A stretch of 64,000 bases of DNA, from contig CAVYPD010000005.1 in assembly GCA_963770275.1 (NCBI GenBank), positions 1 through 64,000 on the forward strand, given 5' to 3'. The translations under genes and the position numbers were made by a program. Source of the stretch: Roseiarcus sp963770275 (GTDB lineage: Bacteria; Pseudomonadota; Alphaproteobacteria; Rhizobiales; Beijerinckiaceae). The notes below the pieces were generated by a model, which worked only from the letters and a program-made list of their open reading frames with translations, was not told where the DNA came from and made no database searches. Below, one piece after another: positions 35,873-43,036 of the stretch; position 1 is the stretch's first letter; each line of letters opens with the position of its first letter.

Positions 35873-36895
35873 CTAATCGACGACCATCGGTCCGAGGCGC
35901 TTCCTGATTACCGCTTCGGCGCCGTTTATCATCTCTTCCACAATGCTGGCGGCGCTCATCAGTCGTTTGGTCTGACCGACCAATTCACCAGCCAGCAGGC
36001 TCATCTCTTCGAGATCCCCTGTGAACTCTGGAGTTGGCGGAAAACCGCAAAACCGCTTCATTGGAAACTCCTGTCCATAAAAACGGGCCTGACCAATCAC
36101 CGGCAGCTCCGAATCCGGAACGACCTCATAGGGCGCCGGTTGATCACGCCCTTCCCATTCCTGCACGATGCGGTTGCGCAACCCGCGAACCGACGCGTTG
36201 GGGAATTCCGGACCAAAGATCAGATGGCGAGCCGTGTCCCCGACGCCGGCAGCGACGACGCGGTCCTTATATTGCGGATGGGCATTGGCCTCGAAGCTCG
36301 CCAGAAGCCGAGTCCCCACCCAGACCGCATCGGCGCCGAGCGCCAGCGCAGCAGCAACGGTCCGACCATCGGCAATGCCTCCGGCAGCGATGACGGGCAC
36401 GGAAGGGACGGCATCGATGACTGCCGGGAGCAATGAGAACGTCGCCGCGACGGCGCGGTTGTGGCCGCCAGCCTCGCTGCCTTGCACGACGAGCGCTTCA
36501 GCCCCCCGTCCGACAGCGGCTTTCGCTTCTTCCACGCTGCCAACTTGGAACCAGATGTGACTGCCGGCCGCCCGCAGGCGTGAAAGCCACTCGTCCGGCG
36601 CGTCATCCCAGAAGAACACGACAACCGGCGCCCTTTCTGTGACGCACACCTCGATGTGTTCGATGCCGCTGAACCGCGCAATGAAGGTAACCCCGAAACA
36701 TCTGGGGTCTGCTGCTTTGATGTCGCGGAGCGCCGCTTGCAGCACGTCGGGGGGCATTGCCGCAGCGCCGAGCATTCCCATCCCACCCGCCTTGCACACC
36801 GCCCGCGCCAGGGGCGCCGTAGCAATGAACGACATGCCGGCGTTGATGAACGGAACCTTCAATCCGTATTGCTCTGTGATGCGTGTCTTCAACAT
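35873..36895 (-). CDS. Nitronate monooxygenase (NPD family)
   Basis: 340 residues, intact. FMN TIM-barrel enzyme oxidising alkyl nitronates. LKVPFINAGMSFIATAPLAR, AGGMGMLGAAAMPPDVLQ, LVVQGSEAGGHN (flavin-site loop with the conserved His), VPVIAAGGIADGRTVAAALA and ADAVWVGTRLLASFEANAHP are family blocks. It lies 100 bp downstream of an SDR gene in the same direction, so a two-gene transcript is likely. Confidence 0.9.
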   Translation of the reverse strand: MLKTRITEQYGLKVPFINAGMSFIATAPLARAVCKAGGMGMLGAAAMPPDVLQAALRDIKAADPRCFGVTFIARFSGIEHIEVCVTERAPVVVFFWDDAPDEWLSRLRAAGSHIWFQVGSVEEAKAAVGRGAEALVVQGSEAGGHNRAVAATFSLLPAVIDAVPSVPVIAAGGIADGRTVAAALALGADAVWVGTRLLASFEANAHPQYKDRVVAAGVGDTARHLIFGPEFPNASVRGLRNRIVQEWEGRDQPAPYEVVPDSELPVIGQARFYGQEFPMKRFCGFPPTPEFTGDLEEMSLLAGELVGQTKRLMSAASIVEEMINGAEAVIRKRLGPMVVD

Positions 36896-36995
36896 GGAAT
36901 TCTTCCTCGTCTAGGCTATCGAGTGTCCGGGCCGAGCCGCCCGATGAATTTTGCCCCGTGGCCTTCCGTGGGAAGCATCCCACCGCAAACTTCGC

Positions 36996-37718
36996 CTACC
37001 ATTTGCCGACGTGCATGCCGCCGTCCACGTGCAGCACCTCCCCGGTTACGTGGCGAGCTTCGGTTAGATAAATCACAGCATCGGCGATATCCTTCGCTTC
37101 GGAGATCGCGCCCATCGGCGAAAGGGTCATCAGGAAGTCTTTCGGGATGTCTTTCACAATCGGGGTGTCGACAGCCCCGGGCGCAACCGCGTTGAAGCGG
37201 ATGTTGTTCTTCGCATACTCGCTCGCAAGGCTCACAGTAATCGCATTCAGCCCACCCTTAGTGAGCATCGAAATCGAAGCCGGAAGACCAGCGATGGGGT
37301 GCTGGGCGAGTGAGGCCGTAAGGCTTGTCACGCTACCGCCTGTGCCTTGCGACAGCATCTGCTTGACGGCCAGTTGGGTAATAAAGAAGAAGCCTTCCAG
37401 GTTGGTGGAGACCAGACTGCGAAAATCCTCGGCTGTGTAGTCGGTGAAGGGCTTAACTAAGAAGGCGCCTGCATTGTTGACGAGACTATCAATTGAACCG
37501 AACTTGCCGATCGCGGTCTGTGCGATGTTCGCAGCGGTCGCGGCTTGACCGATGTCTCCATCGACGAGGGCGAGGTTCGGCGAGGCGGCAAAGCCTGCCT
37601 TGGAGACGCTGCGCGAAGTTGCGACCACGTTATAGCCGCGACCGAGAAAGGCCTGGACCACAGCTGCTCCGATGCCCTGGGAGGCGCCAGTTACGATGAC
37701 CGTCTTGTTGTTTGCCAT
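36996..37718 (-). CDS. SDR-fold oxidoreductase lacking the catalytic Tyr
   Basis: 240 residues. Classical SDR cofactor region KTVIVTGASQGIGAAVVQAF and LVNNAGAFLVKPF. In the active-site segment AGLPASISMLTKGGLNAITV the Lys of the YxxxK motif is present but the Tyr position is Ser (SMLTK). The end is standard: FNAVAPGAVDTPIV and GEVLHVDGGMHVGKW. It is more AT-rich than neighbours. Either the chemistry differs from classical SDRs or the protein is a non-catalytic binder. Probably co-transcribed with the nitronate monooxygenase gene. Confidence 0.88.
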   Translation of the reverse strand: MANNKTVIVTGASQGIGAAVVQAFLGRGYNVVATSRSVSKAGFAASPNLALVDGDIGQAATAANIAQTAIGKFGSIDSLVNNAGAFLVKPFTDYTAEDFRSLVSTNLEGFFFITQLAVKQMLSQGTGGSVTSLTASLAQHPIAGLPASISMLTKGGLNAITVSLASEYAKNNIRFNAVAPGAVDTPIVKDIPKDFLMTLSPMGAISEAKDIADAVIYLTEARHVTGEVLHVDGGMHVGKW

Positions 37719-38030
37719 GCCTACACTCCGCCGTTTCGGGCAAGGCCATCAACCGATGCAGCCCGGAGTCAATTTCCGCGTCACTGATAAGAACGTGGAA
37801 CAGCCCGTCGTCGTCAAGGACGCTGGCCCACCTGCGATCTTGCCTTCGGCAAGTTGTCGGCGAATGACCCGTATTTGCGCTTGAGACGTTCCAGGGGACG
37901 TGACGAATCGACGTGAAGCGGTCGCGCGGACGTCTCGTGCTAATTCTTGAATTTGCTCGAAGATAGCAGTCGTAAATTGGCCTATTAGTTGCGTTAATAT
38001 TCAAAATCAACAGCCTTTGAAATCGTGCCG
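37719..38030. other. Intergenic stretch between divergent SDR and queF
   Basis: About 310 bases, AT-rich near queF (37935-38015), where the divergent promoters should lie. GAGACGTTCC...GACGAATCGACGTGAAGC around 37884-37922 resembles 41224-41263 (GAGACGTTTGAGCG...GAATCGACGTAAAGC), a short shared sequence of unknown nature. No riboswitch-like fold was recognised ahead of queF. Confidence 0.4.
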
Positions 38031-38493
38031 ATGTCGGAAACCGTTGCAGCCGCTTACCTATCTCGGTCGCTCAACTCCAGCGCCCAAAACGCCTGATGAG
38101 GCCGTGCTCGATCGTGTACCCAATCCTTATGACGGCGGCTCGTATGTTGTGCGTTTCTCCGCGCCAGAGTTCACGGTGCTGTGCGCTGTCACGGGACAGC
38201 CGGATTTCGCTCACGTTATGATCGACTATGTTCCCACAGACTGGCTAATCGAATCAAAAGCGCTGAAATACTTTCTTGCGTCTTTCCGCAACCATAGCGG
38301 CTTCCACGAGGAAACGACAATCGCGATCGGCAGCCGCTTGGCAGAGGTTCTCGAGCCCGTTTATCTCCGCGTCGGTGGGTACTGGTATCCGCGCGGTGGC
38401 ATGCCAATCGATGTGTTCTGGGCTACGGGGAAATTGCCAGAGGGCGTTTGACTTCCGGAGCAAGGCATCGCTTCATTTCGGGGACGGGGATGA
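38031..38493 (+). pseudogene. queF: 7-cyano-7-deazaguanine reductase QueF with frame break and in-frame stop
   Basis: QueF reduces preQ0 to preQ1 with NADPH in the queuosine pathway. ATG 38031 gives MSETVAA, then the frame must shift by one near 38050 to reach PLTYLGRSTPAPKTPDEAVL. The core is well conserved: YVVRFSAPEFTVLCAVTGQP carries the catalytic Cys, then DFAHVMIDYVPTDWLIESKA, SFRNHSGFHEETTIAIG and RVGGYWYPRGGMPIDVFWAT. At 38449-38451 a TGA interrupts after GKLPEGV, but the same frame goes on LPEQGIASFRGRG and stops at 38491-38493. That tail matches the normal QueF end, where Trp (TGG) occupies the TGA position. One G-to-A change plus one indel would restore the gene. Confidence 0.88.
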
Positions 38494-38565
38494 ATTTGAC
38501 GCGCATCTCGCGGAGGGCAGTGTTCAAAAATCTTGAACTATGAAACAGCAAGACCGAGTCACACC

Positions 38566-39018
38566 TTAATCGCTAACGCCTTCCCGCCCTTCAATCGCCA
38601 TCAGCGTTGCGGTTAGAAGAGCTATGAGCTTTTCCTGCCCGCCGCTTTCAGAAAATACCTCTGTCTGGGCAATCGTTAGCGTTCGACCGGATTTCACCAC
38701 CCTGCCGCGAGCTAGAATTCTGTCGCCCTGAGCAGGCGCTAGGAGATTGATCTTAAATTCCGTGGTCAATACGCCCCGATTAGGCGGCATCAGGGTAAGA
38801 GCGGCATATCCCGCAGCAGTATCTGCGATGGCGCTCACCGCTCCGGCGTGAACGAAGCCATGCTGTTGCGAGATCGCAGCACCCGGACGAATCGCAATTT
38901 CGACGAGCCCGGGAGCGACATTGCACATTGTCGCCCCCAACGTGCCCATAAACCCCTGTTTGGCAAAGCTCGCACGAACCCGTGCTTCGTAATCTTGAGT
39001 TTCCGAATCACCGCTCAC
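38566..39018 (-). CDS. PaaI-type hotdog-fold thioesterase
   Basis: 150 residues. Hotdog domain with LGATMCNVAPGLVEIAIRPG, then HGFVHAGAVSAIADTAAGYA (the HGG/HAG active-site region with the following Asp), FKINLLAPAQGDRILARGRV and RTLTIAQTEVFSESGG. Hydrolyses acyl- or aryl-CoA thioesters in the cytoplasm; substrate unknown. Intact. Less GC-rich than average for the window. Confidence 0.88.
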   Translation of the reverse strand: MSGDSETQDYEARVRASFAKQGFMGTLGATMCNVAPGLVEIAIRPGAAISQQHGFVHAGAVSAIADTAAGYAALTLMPPNRGVLTTEFKINLLAPAQGDRILARGRVVKSGRTLTIAQTEVFSESGGQEKLIALLTATLMAIEGREGVSD

Positions 39019-39175
39019 GACTAATCCTACGCTCAGTCTCAGCGGTTCTACACCATGCTATTCTGTTGCGTCGTGAACCAACTCGGTCGCTTTCGTTTTC
39101 GGGGCCTCTCTCAAAACCTACGGTTTCTTGGGCCAAAATCACCGTTCCAAATGTCTTGATTCTGGACCTGCCGGT

Positions 39176-39207
39176 GATCCGGTTCGGGTCGATTTGACCG
39201 GATCGCC
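39176..39207. repeat. Inverted repeat just upstream of the group II intron
   Basis: GATCCGGT (39176-39183) and ACCGGATC (39197-39204) pair perfectly; three more bases outside each arm extend the stem with one mismatch. The hairpin ends about 29 bases before the intron's 5' end. Some bacterial group II introns choose sites after hairpins, but this gap is longer than usual. Confidence 0.5.
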
Positions 39208-39729
39208 AACCCCTCGGCAAACGTCTGCTATTTGCGTGCGCCGTGAGAAGGCGGCGCTTTCCAGTGGGTGCAAGTCCCACCCGGCGAACGCTCCAGCCGG
39301 AAGCAACCGGAGCAGTCATGGAGGTGACGAAATGGCTGAAGCCTTCGGTGTAGCGCGTCACATATAGGTGACGGCGCGAGTGTGCGGGCCGCAACGCGAG
39401 TGAACGCCGCGCAAGCCTCGAAAAGGACGATGTGCAGGCCGACCCGACCGCAATTTCGGGGAAGGCTGATACGGCTGGGTGAGATGAGCGAAGACGACGC
39501 CCAGCCGCTGCACCGGGGTACTGGCGGCAGCACGTACACAAGGAAAGCGCACGCAACACGGGAAGCCCCATAGCGTGGTCAGGGATGACCAACCAGACGC
39601 CCGCGAGGGACAGGCTGGGCGCTGTGGGGTGGCGGAGAGGCTTGTAGTACCGCTGAAGCCGGGTAACGCCGGGGGAGGGAAGGGGCCTCAGTTCAAGACA
39701 GACGCAAGACGTAGTGAAGGACCTGGAGA

Positions 39730-41058
39730 TTGGGCGACCTATCAACTCCGAACAGCGTTCAGAAACTGCAGACGGCGTTGCACGCGAAAGCGAAGGCAGA
39801 ACCCGGCTATCGCTTCTACGCCCTCTACGACAAGATCAGCCGCGAGGACATTCTGGCGCACGCCTATGCCCAGTGCCGCTCCAACAAGGGCGCGCCGGGC
39901 GTGGACCGTCAGGACTTCGAGGCCGTCGAGGCGTACGGGGTGGAGCGATGGCTGGGCGAACTGGCGCTTGCGCTCAGGCAGGAGACTTACCGACCGGACC
40001 CAATCAGACGCGTGTACATACCGAAGGCCAACGGCAAACTCAGGCCGCTGGGCATCTCAACCTTGCGGGATCGGGTCTGCATGACGGCAGCGATGCTGGT
40101 GCTGGAGCCGATCTTCGAAGCCGACCTTCCACCGGAACTCTACGCCTACCGTCCCGGGCGAAACGCCCAACAGGCGGTGGTCGAGGTGGAGGAGCTGCTG
40201 TTTCGCGGCCATCCGGAAGTGGTGGACGCCGACCTCGCGGACTACTTCGGGAGCATTCCCCATGCCGAGCTTTTGAAGTCGGTAGCGCGCCGGATCGTCG
40301 ATCGGCGCGTGCTGCATCTGATCAGGATGTGGCTGGACTGCCCCGTGGAAGAAACCGACGATCGAGGTCGGAAGACGCGCACGACCGAGGCGCGAGACAA
40401 GCGGCGCGGCATTCCGCAGGGCTCGCCCATCTCACCCTTGCTGGCGAATATTTACATGCGCCGGTTCGTGCTGGGATGGAAGATGTTCGGGCTCGAGCGA
40501 ACCCTCGGCTCACGGCTCGTGACCTACGCCGACGACCTCGTGATCCTGTGCAGAAGGGGCAAGGCCGAAGCGGCCTTGCAACGACTGCGGGAGATCATGG
40601 GCAAGCTGAAGCTGACGGTGAGCGAGGAGAAGACGCGCATCTGCAAAGTGCCGGAGGGCGAGTTCGACTTCCTGGGCTACACGTTCGGGCGGATGTATTC
40701 GGCGAGGACCGGCCAAGCCCGTATCGGCTACCGGCCGTCAAAGAAAAGCATTCAGCGCGCGGTCGAGAAAGTCCACGCGCTGACCGAGCGATCATGCACA
40801 TGGCAAGAGACCACGACGCTGGTGGGCAAAGTGAACCGCACGCTGCGCGGATGGGCGAACTACTTCTCGGTAGGCGCTTTCAGCAAGGCGTATCGGGCGC
40901 TCGATGCTTACGCGGCGATGCGGTTGCGCCGGTGGTTGCGCTTCAAGCACAACGTCAGGCGCAAGGGCGGGAGCTATCCACTCTCGCACCTCTACGGGCA
41001 CTTCGGGCTCGTACGTCTGACCCGGCTTGGGCACGACGTGCCGTGGACGAAGGCGTGA
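39730..41058 (+). CDS. ltrA: Group II intron reverse transcriptase/maturase
   Basis: 442 residues from TTG 39730 with CTGGAG just before. The N-terminal RT0/RT1 region is followed by PKANGKLRPLGISTLRDRVC, AYRPGRNAQQAV, RGIPQGSPISPLLANIYM and the catalytic YADD at residues 266-269 (TYADDLVILCRRG). The maturase/thumb follows: RPSKKSIQRAVEKVHALTER and VNRTLRGWANYFSVGAFSKA. The protein ends LTRLGHDVPWTKA without the Cys/His-containing HNH endonuclease domain of longer intron proteins. It assists splicing and copies the intron into DNA; lack of HNH means reliance on single-stranded or nicked targets (inferred). Intact frame. Confidence 0.95.
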   Translation: MGDLSTPNSVQKLQTALHAKAKAEPGYRFYALYDKISREDILAHAYAQCRSNKGAPGVDRQDFEAVEAYGVERWLGELALALRQETYRPDPIRRVYIPKANGKLRPLGISTLRDRVCMTAAMLVLEPIFEADLPPELYAYRPGRNAQQAVVEVEELLFRGHPEVVDADLADYFGSIPHAELLKSVARRIVDRRVLHLIRMWLDCPVEETDDRGRKTRTTEARDKRRGIPQGSPISPLLANIYMRRFVLGWKMFGLERTLGSRLVTYADDLVILCRRGKAEAALQRLREIMGKLKLTVSEEKTRICKVPEGEFDFLGYTFGRMYSARTGQARIGYRPSKKSIQRAVEKVHALTERSCTWQETTTLVGKVNRTLRGWANYFSVGAFSKAYRALDAYAAMRLRRWLRFKHNVRRKGGSYPLSHLYGHFGLVRLTRLGHDVPWTKA

Positions 41059-41070
41059 GGTCTTGTCCGA

Positions 41071-41103
41071 GAGCCGGATGCGGGAAATCTGCACGTCCGG
41101 TTC
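41071..41103 (+). ncRNA. Group II intron domain V (catalytic hairpin)
   Basis: Starts GAGCCGGATGCGG, loop GAAA, ends GCACGTCCGGTTC: a 33-base hairpin with the GNRA-type loop, two-base bulge and terminal GAGCC/GGTTC pairing characteristic of domain V. The AGC-type catalytic triad region is GAGCC. It lies 13 bases after the maturase stop. Confidence 0.9.
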
Positions 41104-41165
41104 GATGAGGGGGGTGTGGAAACGGAGCTACGGCTGAGCCACTAAGGCACCGCCAGACGAAAGGG

Positions 41166-41793
41166 GCGGCAAACAGACATGCTCAACCTAAGGCCACCGC
41201 GCCACACTCCTACTCTACGCATTTGAGACGTTTGAGCGACGTCTCGAATCGACGTAAAGCCGGTATTGCAGGTCGCGGCCGCGGACGCCGCAGCCAGGCG
41301 AACGCGCGAACGACTTGTCTAGCCTGAACTCGCCCTCGCGCCGAGCAAGACCCACTCGCTCGACCGCGTTCACACTGGCGAGCTCAGCGAGCGGCGCGGC
41401 TTGAGGACATCGCGGGCGCCGCCGGCGGCGCCCCCTGTCTAGAGGCGGAAGTCAGAGCTTCGACTCCGTTCGTGCACATTCCATGCCCTCTTCATTTCAT
41501 GCCTTCTTCGACCTCGGAAACGTGTCTGTGCTTGTTGCTGTTGCGGAGGATGCCTGCCTCCAATCAGGATACGACAACGCAAGAATTACCGAGTCTACTC
41601 TAAGTTTTAGAATCGCATGGGAGCAGGTTAACGAAGGTCGATAACTGAAGATATCGGTATGACTATTAGTTGCTTCCACTGGAGAAAATGGTTTGACTCA
41701 ATCAAGCGAGCCCGGATAACTCAGAGGAAGAGCGTCCGCCCTGCCTGAAGAAATTTGTGAGCTGGCGAGACCAATCACTGGGAGAAACGACAG
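41166..41793. other. Gene-free stretch after the intron, with a tRNA-like half
   Basis: About 630 bases. No protein gene is supported. At 41710-41744 lies a tRNA-like 5' half. 41450-41700 is strongly AT-rich and may hold the promoter of the ABC transporter operon. CCGCC...GGCGG at 41151-41170 is a short hairpin near the intron end. Confidence 0.45.
41710..41744 (+). other. tRNA-like 5' half (possible remnant)
   Basis: GCCCGGATAACTCAGAGG followed by AAGAGCG and TCCGC reads like acceptor strand, positions 8-9 (TA), D arm (ACTC/GAGC, three pairs of four) and the first half of an anticodon stem. The 3' half is missing: no T arm or CCA-side acceptor follows. Possibly a relic of an integration event. 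Confidence 0.3.
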
Positions 41794-42963
41794 ATGGCAA
41801 CCACGACTCATGCCGCTGGCCGAGGATTGGCCCCGCTGCCGTTGGCAGCGCTGATGGCGATTGGCTTGCTCGGAAGCACCGTCTCGTCGGGTGCGGAAGA
41901 CGGACCTCCCGGCATTACCAAACCAACCGTTTTTGCAGCTTTCAATCCAAACGCGCCCGCGTGCGGCGCGCCTCCGGGTCTGGCCAAAGTGTTGGCGTTC
42001 GCGCAGGATAATGAGCGCGAGTTTATGCAAGGCGTGGATCGCGGGCTGGCTATGGCCGCCAAGGATCGCGGGCTGGAATATCGCCGCGCGCTGGCCAACA
42101 ACGACGCAGCCAAGATGGTTGAACAGGTCCAACTGTTCCTCTCGTCGAAGGTCGGCGCCGTCGCCGCGGCGCCCGTCGATCCGGCTTCCTTGAGCCATAG
42201 CCTCCAGGAAATAATGTGGGCCGGTGGCTATGTCAGCACGATCGTACCACCGCCAGCGACGTCACTACTCAATGCGCCGCAATACGCGACGGGGAAGGCG
42301 TTGACCGACGCGGCGGTGGCATACATCAAGGCTCATCTCGGCGGTAAGGCGAACGTCGTCCTGCTGACGCAGGATCAGATCGAGTTTCTCGCGCCGCGTT
42401 TCGCCGCCATGCGCGACGGCCTCAAGGGCCTTCCAGGCGTGACCATCGTCGCTGACATCACACCCAATCCGGTGAACAAAGAAGGCGGATTCGCGACGAT
42501 GAACACGATCTTGCAGGCCCATCCGGATGTCGACGTCGTCCTCGGCGCCGACACGGTCGTGCTGGGAGCTCTCGCCGCCCTTGAGGCCGCTGGCAAGGCT
42601 CGACCGGATCAGTTCCTGGGCGGTATCGATGGCGAACCCGAGGCCGTCGCGGAAATCAAGAAGGGCAACGGTCCCTACAAGGCCAGCATCGCCCTGTCCT
42701 CACCGGTCTTCGGATACGCGATGGGGCAGCACGCCGCCGATTGGCTCGAAGGCAAGAGCGTTCCCCAGGCGATGGATGTCCTGCCTAGCGCTCTCAGCGG
42801 CGACAACCTCAAGCAATACGAGGCGGACCTCGTCAATCCGGCGGCGGTCTATGCCGATCCGGCGCGCCGGGATGTTTACCTGAAGATGTACGGCAATATC
42901 TGCTTCGATACTCGCGACCAATACGTGAACTTCCCCTGGTCGTCCGAGACCAAGGCCAAGTAG
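41794..42963 (+). CDS. Periplasmic sugar-type ABC substrate-binding protein
   Basis: 389 residues. Signal peptide to about residue 34 (LPLAALMAIGLLGSTVSSGA). Type I periplasmic-binding fold (Peripla_BP_4/ribose-like): FMQGVDRGLAMAAKDRGLEY, AKMVEQVQLFLSSKVGAVAA, PVDPASLSHSLQEIMWAGGY, then DVVLGADTVVLGALAALEAA and GGIDGEPEAVAEIKKG. The Cys pair (ACGAPP near the start, ICFDTRD near the end) may form a disulfide. It is 73 bp upstream of the fused permease-ATPase and clearly its partner. Ligand unknown. Confidence 0.88.
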   Translation: MATTTHAAGRGLAPLPLAALMAIGLLGSTVSSGAEDGPPGITKPTVFAAFNPNAPACGAPPGLAKVLAFAQDNEREFMQGVDRGLAMAAKDRGLEYRRALANNDAAKMVEQVQLFLSSKVGAVAAAPVDPASLSHSLQEIMWAGGYVSTIVPPPATSLLNAPQYATGKALTDAAVAYIKAHLGGKANVVLLTQDQIEFLAPRFAAMRDGLKGLPGVTIVADITPNPVNKEGGFATMNTILQAHPDVDVVLGADTVVLGALAALEAAGKARPDQFLGGIDGEPEAVAEIKKGNGPYKASIALSSPVFGYAMGQHAADWLEGKSVPQAMDVLPSALSGDNLKQYEADLVNPAAVYADPARRDVYLKMYGNICFDTRDQYVNFPWSSETKAK

Positions 42964-43036
42964 GCCCACACCGTTCAGCGACGGGCGAGTTCCAGACGCC
43001 CTGGTCCCGTCGGCCGCCCCTCCTTGAGGTCGCCAA

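Larger units (their letters stand above)
39236..41165 (+). mobile_element. Group II intron
   Basis: The 5' end GTGCGCC at 39236 matches the GUGYG intron start consensus. The stretch 39236-39729 has no stable reading frame and contains GTGGGTGCAAGTCCCACC, a strong hairpin with the conserved GCAAGUCC loop of domain I. The intron protein is at 39730-41058. Domain V follows at 41071-41103 and a domain VI-like segment with a possible branch A comes after it. The 3' end is estimated near 41165 and not precise. The intron lies between a thioesterase gene and a gene-free stretch, not inside a recognisable gene. Total about 1.93 kb. Confidence 0.88.

Noticed and set aside
37935..38030. preQ1 riboswitch ahead of queF
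   Set aside because: The AT-rich leader shows no recognisable preQ1 aptamer hairpin with the A-rich tail; not supportable by eye.
38449..38451. UGA read as Trp (alternative genetic code)
   Set aside because: TGA ends many intact genes in this window (gshA region, pheT, queA, IS5 transposase), so general reassignment is excluded; only local read-through or mutation remains.
39008..39745. 245-residue minus-strand ORF across the intron 5' region
   Set aside because: Antisense to the structured RNA of the group II intron; chance opening in GC-rich DNA.
41224..41263. Short match to 37884-37922 as a mobile repeat
   Set aside because: Only about 40 bases with many mismatches; could be chance, so not called.
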